A DNA stretch of 64,000 bases. It comes from an uncultured delta proteobacterium. Its GTDB lineage: Bacteria; Desulfobacterota; Desulfovibrionia; Desulfovibrionales; Desulfovibrionaceae. This document shows positions 48,244 through 56,074 of the stretch, one piece after another. Location of the stretch: assembly GCA_900079685.1 (NCBI GenBank), contig LT599019.1, positions 357,864 through 421,863 on the forward strand, given 5' to 3'. The first letter of the stretch is position 1, and the number at the start of each line of letters is the position of its first letter. The translations under genes and the position numbers were made by a program. The notes beneath the pieces are model-generated. The model made no database searches. It was given only the letters and a program-made list of their open reading frames with translations, and was not told where the DNA came from.

Positions 48244-48804
48244 ATGGATTTTGACGATATCCGCGACCGGATCTTCCCCTGGATAAAAGCCGCGATTCCC
48301 GATACGGCGGACGGCGGGCCGGAAGGGGAGGCGCCAGCGGTTGGCCTTGTCGTCATGGACTTCCTGGCGGATCTGTGCATCACCTTCGCGGTGGACGACG
48401 GCGACGCTTTTTCGCTCCTGCAATGGAGCGACGTGCCCGAAGACATGGACGCGGACGCGCTCTACGCCCTGGCCAAAAAGAATCTGGCCGGACAGGTCGA
48501 GTTCAACCTGACCGGCACCAGTTACGGCGGGTACGGCATCCTGGCCGGGGGCGATCATGAGGCCGGCGCGCTCTGCCTGGAGTTCATCTGGGACGCGGTG
48601 GCGAAAGAAGCCGGGGAAAACCTGGTGGTGGCCGTGCCCGCCAAGGATTGCCTCTTTATGGCGCTCGCCTCGGACGCGGCGCAAATTGAAGCCATGGCCG
48701 CCATCGCCAAGGATATTTTCGAAAACGGCGAGCGGACGCTGACCAACACCCTGTTCCTTTTCGATATCGCGGAGCGCGCGTTTTCCGTGTACGGAACGTT
48801 TTGA
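48244..48804 (+). CDS. DUF1444-like hypothetical protein
   Basis: A 186-residue acidic soluble protein between purD (six-base gap) and purE (16-base gap). It has mixed alpha/beta character with FAVDDGDAFSLLQWSDVP and ENLVVAVPAKDCLFMALASD, which resembles DUF1444-type proteins. No catalytic motif or export signal is seen. Its place inside a purine operon may be only positional. Confidence 0.7.
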   Translation: MDFDDIRDRIFPWIKAAIPDTADGGPEGEAPAVGLVVMDFLADLCITFAVDDGDAFSLLQWSDVPEDMDADALYALAKKNLAGQVEFNLTGTSYGGYGILAGGDHEAGALCLEFIWDAVAKEAGENLVVAVPAKDCLFMALASDAAQIEAMAAIAKDIFENGERTLTNTLFLFDIAERAFSVYGTF

Positions 48805-48820
48805 GCTGGAGGAGAAAACC

Positions 48821-49318
48821 ATGACCAAAGTCGCCATTTTTATGGGCAGCCTGTCGGATGAAGCCAATGTCCGCCCCTGCGCGGACGTGCTGGAGTCCTT
48901 GGGCATCAGCTACGTCTTCACCGTGACCTCGGCCCACAGAACGCCCGAACGCACGGAAAAACTCGTGGACGAACTGGAAAGGGGCGGGTGCGAGGTCTTC
49001 ATCTGCGCCGCCGGCATGGCCGCCCACCTTGCCGGGGCCGTGGCCGCCCGCACCATCAAGCCCGTGATCGGCATCCCGGTGACGGCTTCCAGCCTGAACG
49101 GCATGGACGCCCTGCTCGCCACGGTCATGATGCCTCCGGGTTTCCCGGTGGCCACCGTGGCCCTGGATAAAGCCGGCGCGCGCAACGCCGCCTGGATGGC
49201 CGCCCAGATCCTGGCCCTTGCCGACAAGAGCCTGGCGGAAAAAATCCGGCAGGCCCGCCAAAAATTCAAGGACGACGTGGAAAAAGCCGCCGCGTCCTTG
49301 CAGCAAGGGAAAAGCTGA
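48821..49318 (+). CDS. purE: N5-carboxyaminoimidazole ribonucleotide mutase
   Basis: A 165-residue enzyme of purine synthesis. Motifs: FMGSLSDEANV (normally GSxSDxxxM), TSAHRTPER (catalytic His) and the long MPPGFPVATVALDKAGARNAAW. With purD upstream it is in the same pathway. Length fits class I PurE, though a few substitutions could reflect a class II AIR carboxylase. GGAGGAG before the ATG. Confidence 0.93.
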   Translation: MTKVAIFMGSLSDEANVRPCADVLESLGISYVFTVTSAHRTPERTEKLVDELERGGCEVFICAAGMAAHLAGAVAARTIKPVIGIPVTASSLNGMDALLATVMMPPGFPVATVALDKAGARNAAWMAAQILALADKSLAEKIRQARQKFKDDVEKAAASLQQGKS

Positions 49319-49323
49319 CCCGC

Positions 49324-49809
49324 ATGGTCCGGCGTCTCCTGCTTTTGGGCTGTATCGCCGGTCTTGCCGGTTGCGGCGGCGTCTATACGCCCACCGTGCG
49401 GCTGGCGCTGGACGGGCCCCCGCTCGCCATCGTCATGCACGGGGATAGCTCGTCATGGGAAGGTCTCATGGACCGGGGCTGCATGGCGGGGTTCGGCGAC
49501 ATAACAATACGCGATCTGGACGGCGTCACCTGCCAGGGGCACATGGACCACCCGGCGAACGACAAGGGGCGTTTGTACGCGGACCTGAGCTGCGCCAACG
49601 GCGACACCATGACGCTGGTCTTCCGCAATCTTGGGCCGGATCAGGGCATGGGGCTCGGCCGGATGAATCCCGAGGCGGAGGACGGAGAGCAGACCACCCT
49701 CTTCTACCACCCTTCCCAGGATGAAGCCTGGCGGCGGCTCGGCGAAGTCCGCCAAGAGATCGCCGACATGCTTGAAAAAAGGCAGGGGAACGCGGCTCCG
49801 GGAGAGTGA
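49324..49809 (+). CDS. Small hypothetical lipoprotein
   Basis: A 161-residue protein with a lipoprotein signal (MVRRLLLLGCIAGLAGCGG, lipobox LAGC, Cys17). The mature part includes VRLALDGPPLAIVMHGD, DGVTCQGHMDHP and LSCANGDTMTLVFRNLGPD. No family was recognised with certainty. It starts five bases after purE and is likely read with it. Confidence 0.75.
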   Translation: MVRRLLLLGCIAGLAGCGGVYTPTVRLALDGPPLAIVMHGDSSSWEGLMDRGCMAGFGDITIRDLDGVTCQGHMDHPANDKGRLYADLSCANGDTMTLVFRNLGPDQGMGLGRMNPEAEDGEQTTLFYHPSQDEAWRRLGEVRQEIADMLEKRQGNAAPGE

Positions 49810-49838
49810 ACCGCCCGCCGTAAACACGAAAAAGGCAT

Positions 49839-49938
49839 CTGGATTCCCGCCTTCGCGGGAATGACGGATGCCTTTGTGGTGCTTGCGGAACAAACATTTT
49901 TTTACCCGCACGTCATCCCCGCGCAGGCGGGGATCCAG
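49839..49938. repeat. Pair of inverted REP elements
   Basis: Two 28-base copies of the consensus CGTCATYCCCGCGNAGGCGG+GRATCCAG in opposite orientation at 49839-49866 and 49911-49938. Each has a perfect 8-base stem (ATTCCCGC/GCGGGAAT and ATCCCCGC/GCGGGGAT). The first is extended by arms AAAGGCAT/ATGCCTTT (49831-49875) and can serve as terminator of the purine operon. Confidence 0.85.
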
Positions 49939-49969
49939 TGCATTTGGACTTTGTCAGCAGTCTGGAACA

Positions 49970-50003
49970 CGAAAAAGGCCCCGAAAATTCGCGGCCTTTT
50001 TCG
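49970..50003. terminator. Terminator of the kor operon
   Basis: Perfect 11-base arms CGAAAAAGGCC (49970-49980) and GGCCTTTTTCG (49993-50003). Read on the minus strand it follows korC and ends in a T-run; it can also stop readthrough from the plus strand. Confidence 0.8.
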
Positions 50004-50020
50004 TTGTATGGCGTTCCGTC

Positions 50021-50575
50021 TCAGCAGATTTCGACGGCCGCCTGCTTGGCCAGTTCAATACCCAGCGCAAGCGCTTTTTTGTTGTTTTCCTGGAACCGCG
50101 CGTCAAAGCGCTCGGCCAGGGTTTTTTCCAGCGCGGAAGGCGCGACCACGCCCGTCAGCTGCAAAAGCGCGCCCAGCACGCAGATGTTGAACACCTGGGG
50201 CTTGCCGAAGGTTTCCATGACTTTTTCGTACATGGGCAGTGCATAGTGTTCCGCGTCGATCCGCCCGGTCGGCTTCACGAAATGCGAATCGGTCAGGAGC
50301 AGCGCCCCGGGCTGGAGGTACTGGATGTAGCGGGCGAGCGCCTGGTCCGTCAGGGCCACCATGGCGTTGGCGGTCTGCACTTTGGGGTAGTAGATGGGCT
50401 TGGAGGAGATGAGCACGTCGCACCGGGTCGCGCCGCCGCGGGCTTCCGGCCCGTAGGACTGCGACTGGATCGCGTTGAGCCCCGACTGCAGGGAGGCAGT
50501 CTCCGCAAGGAGGATGCCCATGGTGATCACCCCTTGCCCGCCGGAGCCGGAAAGTAAAAAGCGGGTATATTCCAT
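50021..50575 (-). CDS. korC: 2-oxoacid:ferredoxin oxidoreductase, gamma subunit
   Basis: A 184-residue gamma subunit. Typical sequence: SGSGGQGVITMGILLAE, QSQSYGPEARGGATRCDVLIS. With the other subunits it oxidises 2-oxoglutarate (or the reverse) to succinyl-CoA, CO2 and reduced ferredoxin. Two bases downstream of korB; last in the operon. Confidence 0.9.
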   Translation of the reverse strand: MEYTRFLLSGSGGQGVITMGILLAETASLQSGLNAIQSQSYGPEARGGATRCDVLISSKPIYYPKVQTANAMVALTDQALARYIQYLQPGALLLTDSHFVKPTGRIDAEHYALPMYEKVMETFGKPQVFNICVLGALLQLTGVVAPSALEKTLAERFDARFQENNKKALALGIELAKQAAVEIC

Positions 50576-50577
50576 GA

Positions 50578-51387
50578 TTATCCTCTCTTTGCGCTCGCGC
50601 GGGCGATGGTTTCCGCGTAGGCGTCGGTGTATTCGGGAAGCTGTTCTTCCACGAAGATGCCGCGCGGGATGAGCGTCGGATCTTCCTCGAGTTTGGGGGA
50701 CCCCACCGGCGCGGTGTGGTCCTTGAACCAGCCCAGCATGTCCGGAGCTTCGCCCATCTTGTTCTTGCGGCCGAAGTAGGTCGGGCAATGCGTAAGAATT
50801 TCCAGCAGGGAGAAACCGTTGTGCTCAATGGCTTTTTTCATGAGCTTAGCAATTTCCTGCACATGGAAGGCGGTGGTCCTGGCGACAAAGGTCGCGCCCG
50901 CGCCCGCCGCCATTTTGACCGTGTCGAATTCGCGGTCAATGCTGGAATACGGCGCGGTGGTTGCGGCAATGCCCACCCCGGAGAGAGGCGAATACTGTCC
51001 GCCGGTCATGCCGTAGATGCGGTTGTTCAGCACCAGGGCGGTGATGTTGATGTTGCGGCGGGCGGCGTGGATGAAATGGTTGCCGCCGATCGCCAGCGCG
51101 TCGCCGTCGCCCATGGGCACGATGACGTTCAGTTTCGGGTTGGTCATCTTGATGCCGGTCGCGAACGCCAGGGCACGGCCATGCAGGGTGTGGAGCGTGT
51201 TGTAATCCAGGTAGCCGGAAATACGGGCGGAACACCCGATGCCGGAAACCACCATGACGTCGTTCTGGTCAAGCCCCATCTCCTCGATGGTGCGGACCAG
51301 GTTGTTCAGCACCGTGCCGTGGCCGCAGCCGGGGCACCAGATGTGCGGAAAAAACCGCTCGCGGATGTGTTTTTTGGTCTGGCTCAT
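50578..51387 (-). CDS. korB: 2-oxoacid:ferredoxin oxidoreductase, beta subunit
   Basis: A 269-residue thiamine-pyrophosphate-binding subunit. Cluster and TPP motifs: WCPGCGHGTVLNNL, SGIGCSARISGYLDYNTLHTLHG and GDGDALAIGGNHFIHAARRN (GDG motif). The sequence GMTGGQYSPLS is typical for KorB. It starts just after korA (the codons are separated by one base). Confidence 0.93.
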   Translation of the reverse strand: MSQTKKHIRERFFPHIWCPGCGHGTVLNNLVRTIEEMGLDQNDVMVVSGIGCSARISGYLDYNTLHTLHGRALAFATGIKMTNPKLNVIVPMGDGDALAIGGNHFIHAARRNINITALVLNNRIYGMTGGQYSPLSGVGIAATTAPYSSIDREFDTVKMAAGAGATFVARTTAFHVQEIAKLMKKAIEHNGFSLLEILTHCPTYFGRKNKMGEAPDMLGWFKDHTAPVGSPKLEEDPTLIPRGIFVEEQLPEYTDAYAETIARASAKRG

Positions 51388-51388
51388 C

Positions 51389-52540
51389 TTACATCCCCCT
51401 TCCGTCAATAACGCGGACGAACGTGTCAATGTCCGCGGGCGTAATCAGCATGCCGTCGATGCGGTTCGCGAGAAACACGCGGTCCGGGTCGAACACGGCG
51501 GCTTTCACGCTGGGAACCAGCTGGCCCATGTTCATTTCAACAACCATCACCGTGTGGGCGTTGGCGGTTTTTTCACGGACAAGTTCCACCGGGAAGGGCC
51601 AGATGGTCTGCAGTTCAAGCAGGCCGACTTTCCGCGTGCCTTCAGCCCGGCACTTTTCCACGTATTCCAGGGCGCTTCTGGCGGAGGAGCCGTAGGAGAT
51701 CAGCACCGTTTCCGCGTCCTCGAGGTGGTACTCCTTCCAGCGGGCGAGTTCCACGCGCTTGCCTTCAATCTTGTCCACCATGCGGTGGAGGGCTTTTTTC
51801 ACGAGGTCCGGATTTTCCGTGGGGAAGCCGTACATGTCGTGGAACAGGCCCGTCACGTGGAAGCGGTGGCCCGCGCCGTAATCGGACATGGGCAGGCGGC
51901 CGTCTTCACGCGGCAGGTAGGGGTGGTAGTCTTTGCCGATCGGCACGGTGGTGCGAAGGCGTTCGACAACTTCCCGCCCGCCCTTGTTCGGGACGATCAG
52001 CTTTTCGCGCATGTGGCCCACCACTTCGTCAAACAGCAGAATGACCGGGGTGCGGTATATTTCCGCCAGGTTGAAGGCTTCCACGGTCACGTCAAACACG
52101 TCCTGGATGGTGGATGCGGTCAGCGCGATAATGGCGTGGTCGCCGTGCGTGCCCCAGCGGGCTTGCAGCACATCGCCCTGGGCGACTTTCGTCGGCAGGC
52201 CGGTAGCCGGGCCGCCGCGCATGACCGTTGCGATCACGCAGGGCACTTCCGCGATAACGGCGTAGCCCAGCGCTTCCTGCATGAGGGAGAAACCGGGGCC
52301 GGAGGTGGCGGTCATGGTTTTGGCGCCCGCGAGCGAGCCGCCGATGATCGCGCAGATGGACGCGATTTCGTCTTCCATCTGGATGAATTTGCCGCCGTTC
52401 TCGGGGAGCAGTCCGGCAAGGATTTCCGCGATTTCAGTGGACGGGGTGATGGGGTAGCCGGCAAAGAAGCCGAGGCCCGCGTACATGGCGGCTTCGGCGC
52501 AAGCGGCGTTGCCCTGTACAAATTTGGTTACGCTGCTCAT
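51389..52540 (-). CDS. korA: 2-oxoacid:ferredoxin oxidoreductase, alpha subunit
   Basis: A 383-residue alpha subunit. Conserved FVQGNAACAEAAMYAGLGFF, GYPITPSTEIAE, MEDEIASICAIIGGSLAGAK and TSGPGFSLMQEALGYA. Best fits 2-oxoglutarate rather than pyruvate enzymes, and sucCD elsewhere in the window fits that pathway. Overlaps korD by four bases (ATGA). Confidence 0.93.
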   Translation of the reverse strand: MSSVTKFVQGNAACAEAAMYAGLGFFAGYPITPSTEIAEILAGLLPENGGKFIQMEDEIASICAIIGGSLAGAKTMTATSGPGFSLMQEALGYAVIAEVPCVIATVMRGGPATGLPTKVAQGDVLQARWGTHGDHAIIALTASTIQDVFDVTVEAFNLAEIYRTPVILLFDEVVGHMREKLIVPNKGGREVVERLRTTVPIGKDYHPYLPREDGRLPMSDYGAGHRFHVTGLFHDMYGFPTENPDLVKKALHRMVDKIEGKRVELARWKEYHLEDAETVLISYGSSARSALEYVEKCRAEGTRKVGLLELQTIWPFPVELVREKTANAHTVMVVEMNMGQLVPSVKAAVFDPDRVFLANRIDGMLITPADIDTFVRVIDGRGM

Positions 52541-52794
52541 ACCGCCTCCTTCTTCGCCTTGCCGCTCGTAACGGCAACCCAGCCGCAACTGGGGCCGTCG
52601 TTCGCATCTTCTTCCCGGACCTCTATGGCAAGGTCGGGACAGCGCAGCCCGCAAAGATTGCACTGGATACAGTCATCCGGATTTTTCGCGTACACTTTGT
52701 CCTCGGCGTCGATATCGAGCACCTTTTTGGGACAAAACGTCACGCACACCCGGCACCCTTTACACCACTTCCGCTGAATGAAAAGCTTCTTCAT
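52537..52794 (-). CDS. korD: 2-oxoacid:ferredoxin oxidoreductase, delta (ferredoxin) subunit
   Basis: An 85-residue ferredoxin-like subunit with two 4Fe-4S motifs, CKGCRVCVTFCPKKVL and CIQCNLCGLRCPDLAIEV, that carries electrons from the enzyme. First gene of korDABC. ATG at 52794 behind GAGGGC. The frame is also open upstream to an ATG at 53028, but that extension looks non-coding. Confidence 0.92.
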   Translation of the reverse strand: MKKLFIQRKWCKGCRVCVTFCPKKVLDIDAEDKVYAKNPDDCIQCNLCGLRCPDLAIEVREEDANDGPSCGWVAVTSGKAKKEAV

Positions 52795-53041
52795 GGGTTG
52801 CCCTCGTGATAATGTGGATACCCGGCCCGGCATCGGCCGCAACCGCCGCCGCGCATGCGCTTTGGCCGCCCGCGGTCTGCCGTGCCTTTTCCTGCCGTGA
52901 AAACGCTCAAACCGGGTCTGACGGGCGCCGCGCGCTGCCGCGCGCAAACGCACACTCCCGGCCGCACCGTTTCCCCCTTCCGCGCCGTGGAATATAAATC
53001 CGCACAGCGCAAAAGCCATCGGTTTCATGCACCGTCAACAG

Positions 53042-53070
53042 TTTATAGGATAGTCCTTTCTCAATGACAA
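53042..53070 (-). promoter_or_regulatory. Candidate sigma-70 promoter of korDABC
   Basis: On the minus strand TTGTCA (53070-53065), 17-base spacer, TATAAA (53047-53042). Transcription would begin near 53035, giving a leader of about 240 bases. The leader (52795-53041) is GC-rich with no recognised riboswitch. The 454-base gap 52795-53248 otherwise holds the CRP/FNR-type site and AT-rich DNA. Confidence 0.65.
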
Positions 53071-53109
53071 CCTATTTTTGACAAATTTCACGAGCAAAAA
53101 TATTTTTAT

Positions 53110-53127
53110 TTGTGATATAAATCACTA
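53110..53127. promoter_or_regulatory. CRP/FNR-type (HcpR-like) palindrome upstream of kor
   Basis: TTGTGA-tataaa-TCACTA, close to the TTGTGA-N6-TCACAA pattern of the CRP/FNR family such as HcpR in sulfate reducers. It is centred about 83 bases upstream of the inferred kor start point. Binding protein inferred only. Confidence 0.5.
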
Positions 53128-53248
53128 ATATAATATTATTGAATATTTTTTTATGTTTTTTCGGATCGCGCGTGTATTCGGCGGAACGGCGGATCAGGGC
53201 GGGCAGTCCCGAAAGCGGGTCGCGGGCGGGCGGCAAAAACCGGAGCCG

Positions 53249-54295
53249 CTACCCCCGGGCGAGCCAGCAGCGGGAAAAATGTCCCGGACCGACTTCTTCA
53301 ACCGGCGGCGCCGCCGCGCATTGCGCCATGGCCATGGGGCAGCGGTCGCGAAAAGCGCACCCTTCCAAGCGCGACAGCGGGTTGGGGACGACGCCGGGGA
53401 TGGACGGCAGCCGCTCGTGCCGGGCGGCGGGGTCCAACCGGGGCCGGGAGAGCATGAGCCCCCTGGTGTAGGGGTGCGAGGGGGCGGCGAACAGGTCTTT
53501 CACCGGCGCCTCCTCCACGATTTTCCCGGAGTACATGACGGCCACCCGGTCCGCCGTCTCGTACACGACCCCGAGGTCATGGGTAATGAGCAGGAGGGAG
53601 TTGCCCCTGTCCCGCGTCAGCCGGGTCAGGAGTTGCAGCACCTGCTTCTGGACCGTCACGTCCAGGGCGGTGGTGGGTTCGTCCGCGATGATGCATTCCG
53701 GCTCGCAGGCGACGGCCATGGCGATCATGACGCGCTGCCGCATGCCGCCGGAGAGCTGGTGCGGGAAGTCGCGCAGGCGCTTCGCGGCATCCGGGATGCC
53801 CACCTCGTCCAGGAGCGCGGCGGCTTTTGCCAGGGCTTCGGCCCGTTTCATGCGCCGGTGCACGCGCAACGGCTCCGCGATTTGCTCCCCGACCCGGAAA
53901 ACCGGGTTCAGGGAAGTCATGGGTTCCTGGAACACCATGCCGATGCGGTTCCCCCGGATATGCTCCAAATCCCGTTCCGCCATGGCGGTCAGATCCTGCC
54001 CGTCAAAGACCACCCTGCCCCCCGCGATCCTGCCCGGCGGTTCCGGGATGAGCCGCAGGACGGACATGGCCGTCGCGCTTTTGCCGCAGCCGGATTCGCC
54101 CACCAGGGAGAGCACCTCCCCCCTGCGCAGGGTGAAGGAAACCCCATCCACGGCAAGAGCCTCGCCCCGTTCCGTGGCAAAGGCCACGGACAGGTCGTCC
54201 ACGCGCAACAGCGCGTCATGGGAAGTGTCATGGGATGCGTCATGAGATGCGTCATGAGATGCATCATGGGGGGCGGAACGGTCGTGCTCGGTCAT
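53249..54295 (-). CDS. DppD-type peptide/nickel ABC transporter ATPase, orphan
   Basis: A 348-residue ATP-binding subunit. Walker A GESGCGKSAT, Q-loop FQEPMTSLNP, signature LSGGMRQRVMIAM, Walker B IIADEPTTALD and switch His in LITHD are all present. The C-terminal oligopeptide-type extension includes CAFRDRCPMAMAQC. The N-terminus carries a tandem HDAS repeat (about residues 9-28). No permease or binding-protein gene is next to it. An in-frame ATG at 54313 is upstream, but the ATG at 54295 is preferred. Confidence 0.9.
   Translation of the reverse strand: MTEHDRSAPHDASHDASHDASHDTSHDALLRVDDLSVAFATERGEALAVDGVSFTLRRGEVLSLVGESGCGKSATAMSVLRLIPEPPGRIAGGRVVFDGQDLTAMAERDLEHIRGNRIGMVFQEPMTSLNPVFRVGEQIAEPLRVHRRMKRAEALAKAAALLDEVGIPDAAKRLRDFPHQLSGGMRQRVMIAMAVACEPECIIADEPTTALDVTVQKQVLQLLTRLTRDRGNSLLLITHDLGVVYETADRVAVMYSGKIVEEAPVKDLFAAPSHPYTRGLMLSRPRLDPAARHERLPSIPGVVPNPLSRLEGCAFRDRCPMAMAQCAAAPPVEEVGPGHFSRCWLARG
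54213..54272. repeat. Five tandem 12-base repeats coding HD(A/T)S
   Basis: Five copies of a 12-base unit (GCGTCATGAGAT and variants) at 54213-54272 inside the start of the DppD-type gene. Each encodes His-Asp-Ala/Thr-Ser. The unit length is a multiple of three, so copy-number change keeps the frame. Confidence 0.85.
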
Positions 54296-54431
54296 GGCGG
54301 CACTGTAGCCCAAGGCGGCGGCAGCGTCCAGCGCGACGGGCCGCTGTTAGAGACGCAATTTTATCCAAGAAGAAGTTTGCGCTTTGCTGTATATATGGGG
54401 GAAATTCATCGGCGTATATCCCGGAGACCTT

Positions 54432-55364
54432 ATGCACCACTCCTTTTTGCGCAGCCAGGCATACGCTTTTTGCACCGTTCTCCTGTGGGCGTCCACGTAT
54501 GTCTTCACCAAGATCGTGCTGGAATCTTTTTCCGTTTCCGCCGTGGCGTTTTTGCGCTGTCTCACGGCATCGCTCTTTCTGGCCGCCGCGCTCGCGGTCA
54601 CCAGGACCGGCATCCCGCCGCTGCGGGCGGCCGTCCCGCAATTTCTGCTGGTCGGGTTGGTGGGGTTCGCGCTCTACCTGCCTGTCTTCAACAAGGGCTC
54701 CCTGGCTCTCAACCCCACCACGAGCTGCATCGTCATGGCGACCACGCCCATCGTCACCGCCCTGCTGGCCCGGCTGCTGTTCAAGGAAATGCTGAACGTG
54801 CGGCAATGGCTGGCCATCACCCTCGCCTTTGGCGGCATTCTGGTCATGACGCTCTGGAACGGCACCCTTGTCGTGACGCTGGGGATTGTCTGGATGCTGC
54901 TCGCGTCCTTCCTGCTCAGCGCGCACAACATTTTGCAGCGGGGCCTCACGCCGCGCCACGGCTCCCTGCGCGTAACCGCCTACGGTTTTTTCGTCGGCGC
55001 GCTGCTCCTCCTCCCGCTTTCCCCCGAGGCCGCCGCGCAGGCGCAAGCCGCCCCAATGACGCAGACCGTCCTGGTCTGCTTTCTCGGCGTTTTTCCCGGC
55101 GCCGTGGCCTACCTGCTCTGGGCGAGAGCCATCACCCTGGCGGAAAAAACCAGCAGCGTCACGAACTACATGTTTCTGACGCCGTTCCTTACGCTCCTCT
55201 TGGACTATGCGGTCACGGGGAATCTCCCCGCGGCCGAGACCTTCGCCGGGGGCGGGATCATCCTCGCCAGTCTGACGCTGTTCGCCATGGCGAGGGAAAA
55301 GCCTGCAACGCTCCCCGCCATCCCGCAAAAAACGCGCTCCCGGCAACCCGGAAGCGCGTTGTAA
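54432..55364 (+). CDS. EamA/DMT family transporter
   Basis: A 310-residue membrane protein with ten helices in two EamA halves (VLLWASTYVFTKIVLESFSV, NPTTSCIVMATTPIVTALLARLLFKE, TSSVTNYMFLTPFLTLLLDY). Probable metabolite exporter; substrate unknown. ATG at 54432 with GGAGA upstream. A MITE is inserted about 30 bases past its stop. Confidence 0.88.
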   Translation: MHHSFLRSQAYAFCTVLLWASTYVFTKIVLESFSVSAVAFLRCLTASLFLAAALAVTRTGIPPLRAAVPQFLLVGLVGFALYLPVFNKGSLALNPTTSCIVMATTPIVTALLARLLFKEMLNVRQWLAITLAFGGILVMTLWNGTLVVTLGIVWMLLASFLLSAHNILQRGLTPRHGSLRVTAYGFFVGALLLLPLSPEAAAQAQAAPMTQTVLVCFLGVFPGAVAYLLWARAITLAEKTSSVTNYMFLTPFLTLLLDYAVTGNLPAAETFAGGGIILASLTLFAMAREKPATLPAIPQKTRSRQPGSAL

Positions 55365-55396
55365 GGCCTGTGCGAGCATCTTCGGCAACCGCGTTA

Positions 55397-55665
55397 GGGA
55401 CTGTTCACACTACGGTCTTTTTGCCCTCCGCCTGCGTCAGAAAGCTTTTTTATTCCAGTCACGTATGCCTGTATACGTTCCTTCCATAAAAAAGCTTTCT
55501 TCCTTCCCTTAGCCGTTAGGCGAGTCTGCCGACCCGAAGGGCGCGAACGCAGTGAGCGTGGCTGTTGGCCGGAGGCCTTACAGCCATCGAGAGCAAAGCC
55601 GAGCCTTACGGATAAGGAGAGCAGAGATGGCGGAGGGCAAAAATCCTCGAAGTGTAAACAGTCCC
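55397..55665. mobile_element. MITE-like element with TA target duplication
   Basis: A 269-base non-coding element. Terminal inverted repeats start GGGACTGTT, continue with ACACT and later TTTTTGCCCTCCGCC, about 37 bases with a few mismatches. It is flanked by TA on both sides (55395-55396 and 55666-55667), as expected for IS630/Tc1-mariner transposition. Inside are a 14-base perfect stem GAAAGCTTTTTTAT/ATAAAAAAGCTTTC, an ACGTAT/ATACGT hairpin and the module with GACCCGAAGGGC and CATCGAGAGCAA shared with copy B at 45174. Confidence 0.75.
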
Positions 55666-55946
55666 TAGGCCGCGCCGTAAATGCGCACTTCGGGCGCTCC
55701 GTCCAGGTACGGGCTGAGGCCTGTCACCACATCCTTATTGAAAAGATCGCTCTTGAGGTACGCGGCGGCATCGGCAACGGAAGCAAAACCGTGCAGGACC
55801 TGCACGTCCTCGTCCCGGACGAGCAACTCCTTGGATTGCGCGCCTTTGACTTCCTTCAGAAATTGCCCCTTGTACTTGCTGTATACTCCGGCGGCGGCGG
55901 GACGGTTGGCGGCGGACACTTTCAGGGTGATTTCGAGATAGGCCAT
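55665..55946 (-). CDS. Small ABM/EthD-like hypothetical protein
   Basis: A 93-residue soluble protein beginning MAYLEITLKVSAANRPAAAG, with a short ferredoxin-like alpha+beta look (dimeric alpha/beta-barrel proteins) but no active-site motif I can name. Its TAG stop uses the TA next to the MITE and the first G of the MITE, so the insertion may have changed the C-terminus. It is divergent from a LysR gene that may regulate it. Confidence 0.65.
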   Translation of the reverse strand: MAYLEITLKVSAANRPAAAGVYSKYKGQFLKEVKGAQSKELLVRDEDVQVLHGFASVADAAAYLKSDLFNKDVVTGLSPYLDGAPEVRIYGAA

Positions 55947-56074
55947 TGTCTTTCTCCTTGTAAGGATTTAGTGTTGCGCGATAGTGCGGATTGCTGTTGT
56001 TGCGACAATACCCGCCGCGGCATCCCGGGAGAAATTCTCTTTTCACATATGATTTATTGCCAGAGACTATAAGT

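Noticed and set aside
47266-48906. 546-codon minus-strand frame over purD and its neighbour
   Set aside because: Antisense to well-conserved purD; no recognisable domain.
45361-52794. PaaK-type ligase plus korDABC as an indolepyruvate/aryl-acid pathway
   Set aside because: The oxidoreductase has the separate four-subunit 2-oxoglutarate layout, not IorAB, and opposite-strand purine genes lie between.
54213-54272. Tandem 12-base units as a CRISPR or iteron array
   Set aside because: Units are adjacent without spacers, in-frame within a coding start, and only five copies.
53028-55489. Long plus-strand frame over the DppD-type and EamA genes
   Set aside because: Antisense to a complete ABC ATPase and out of frame with the EamA gene.
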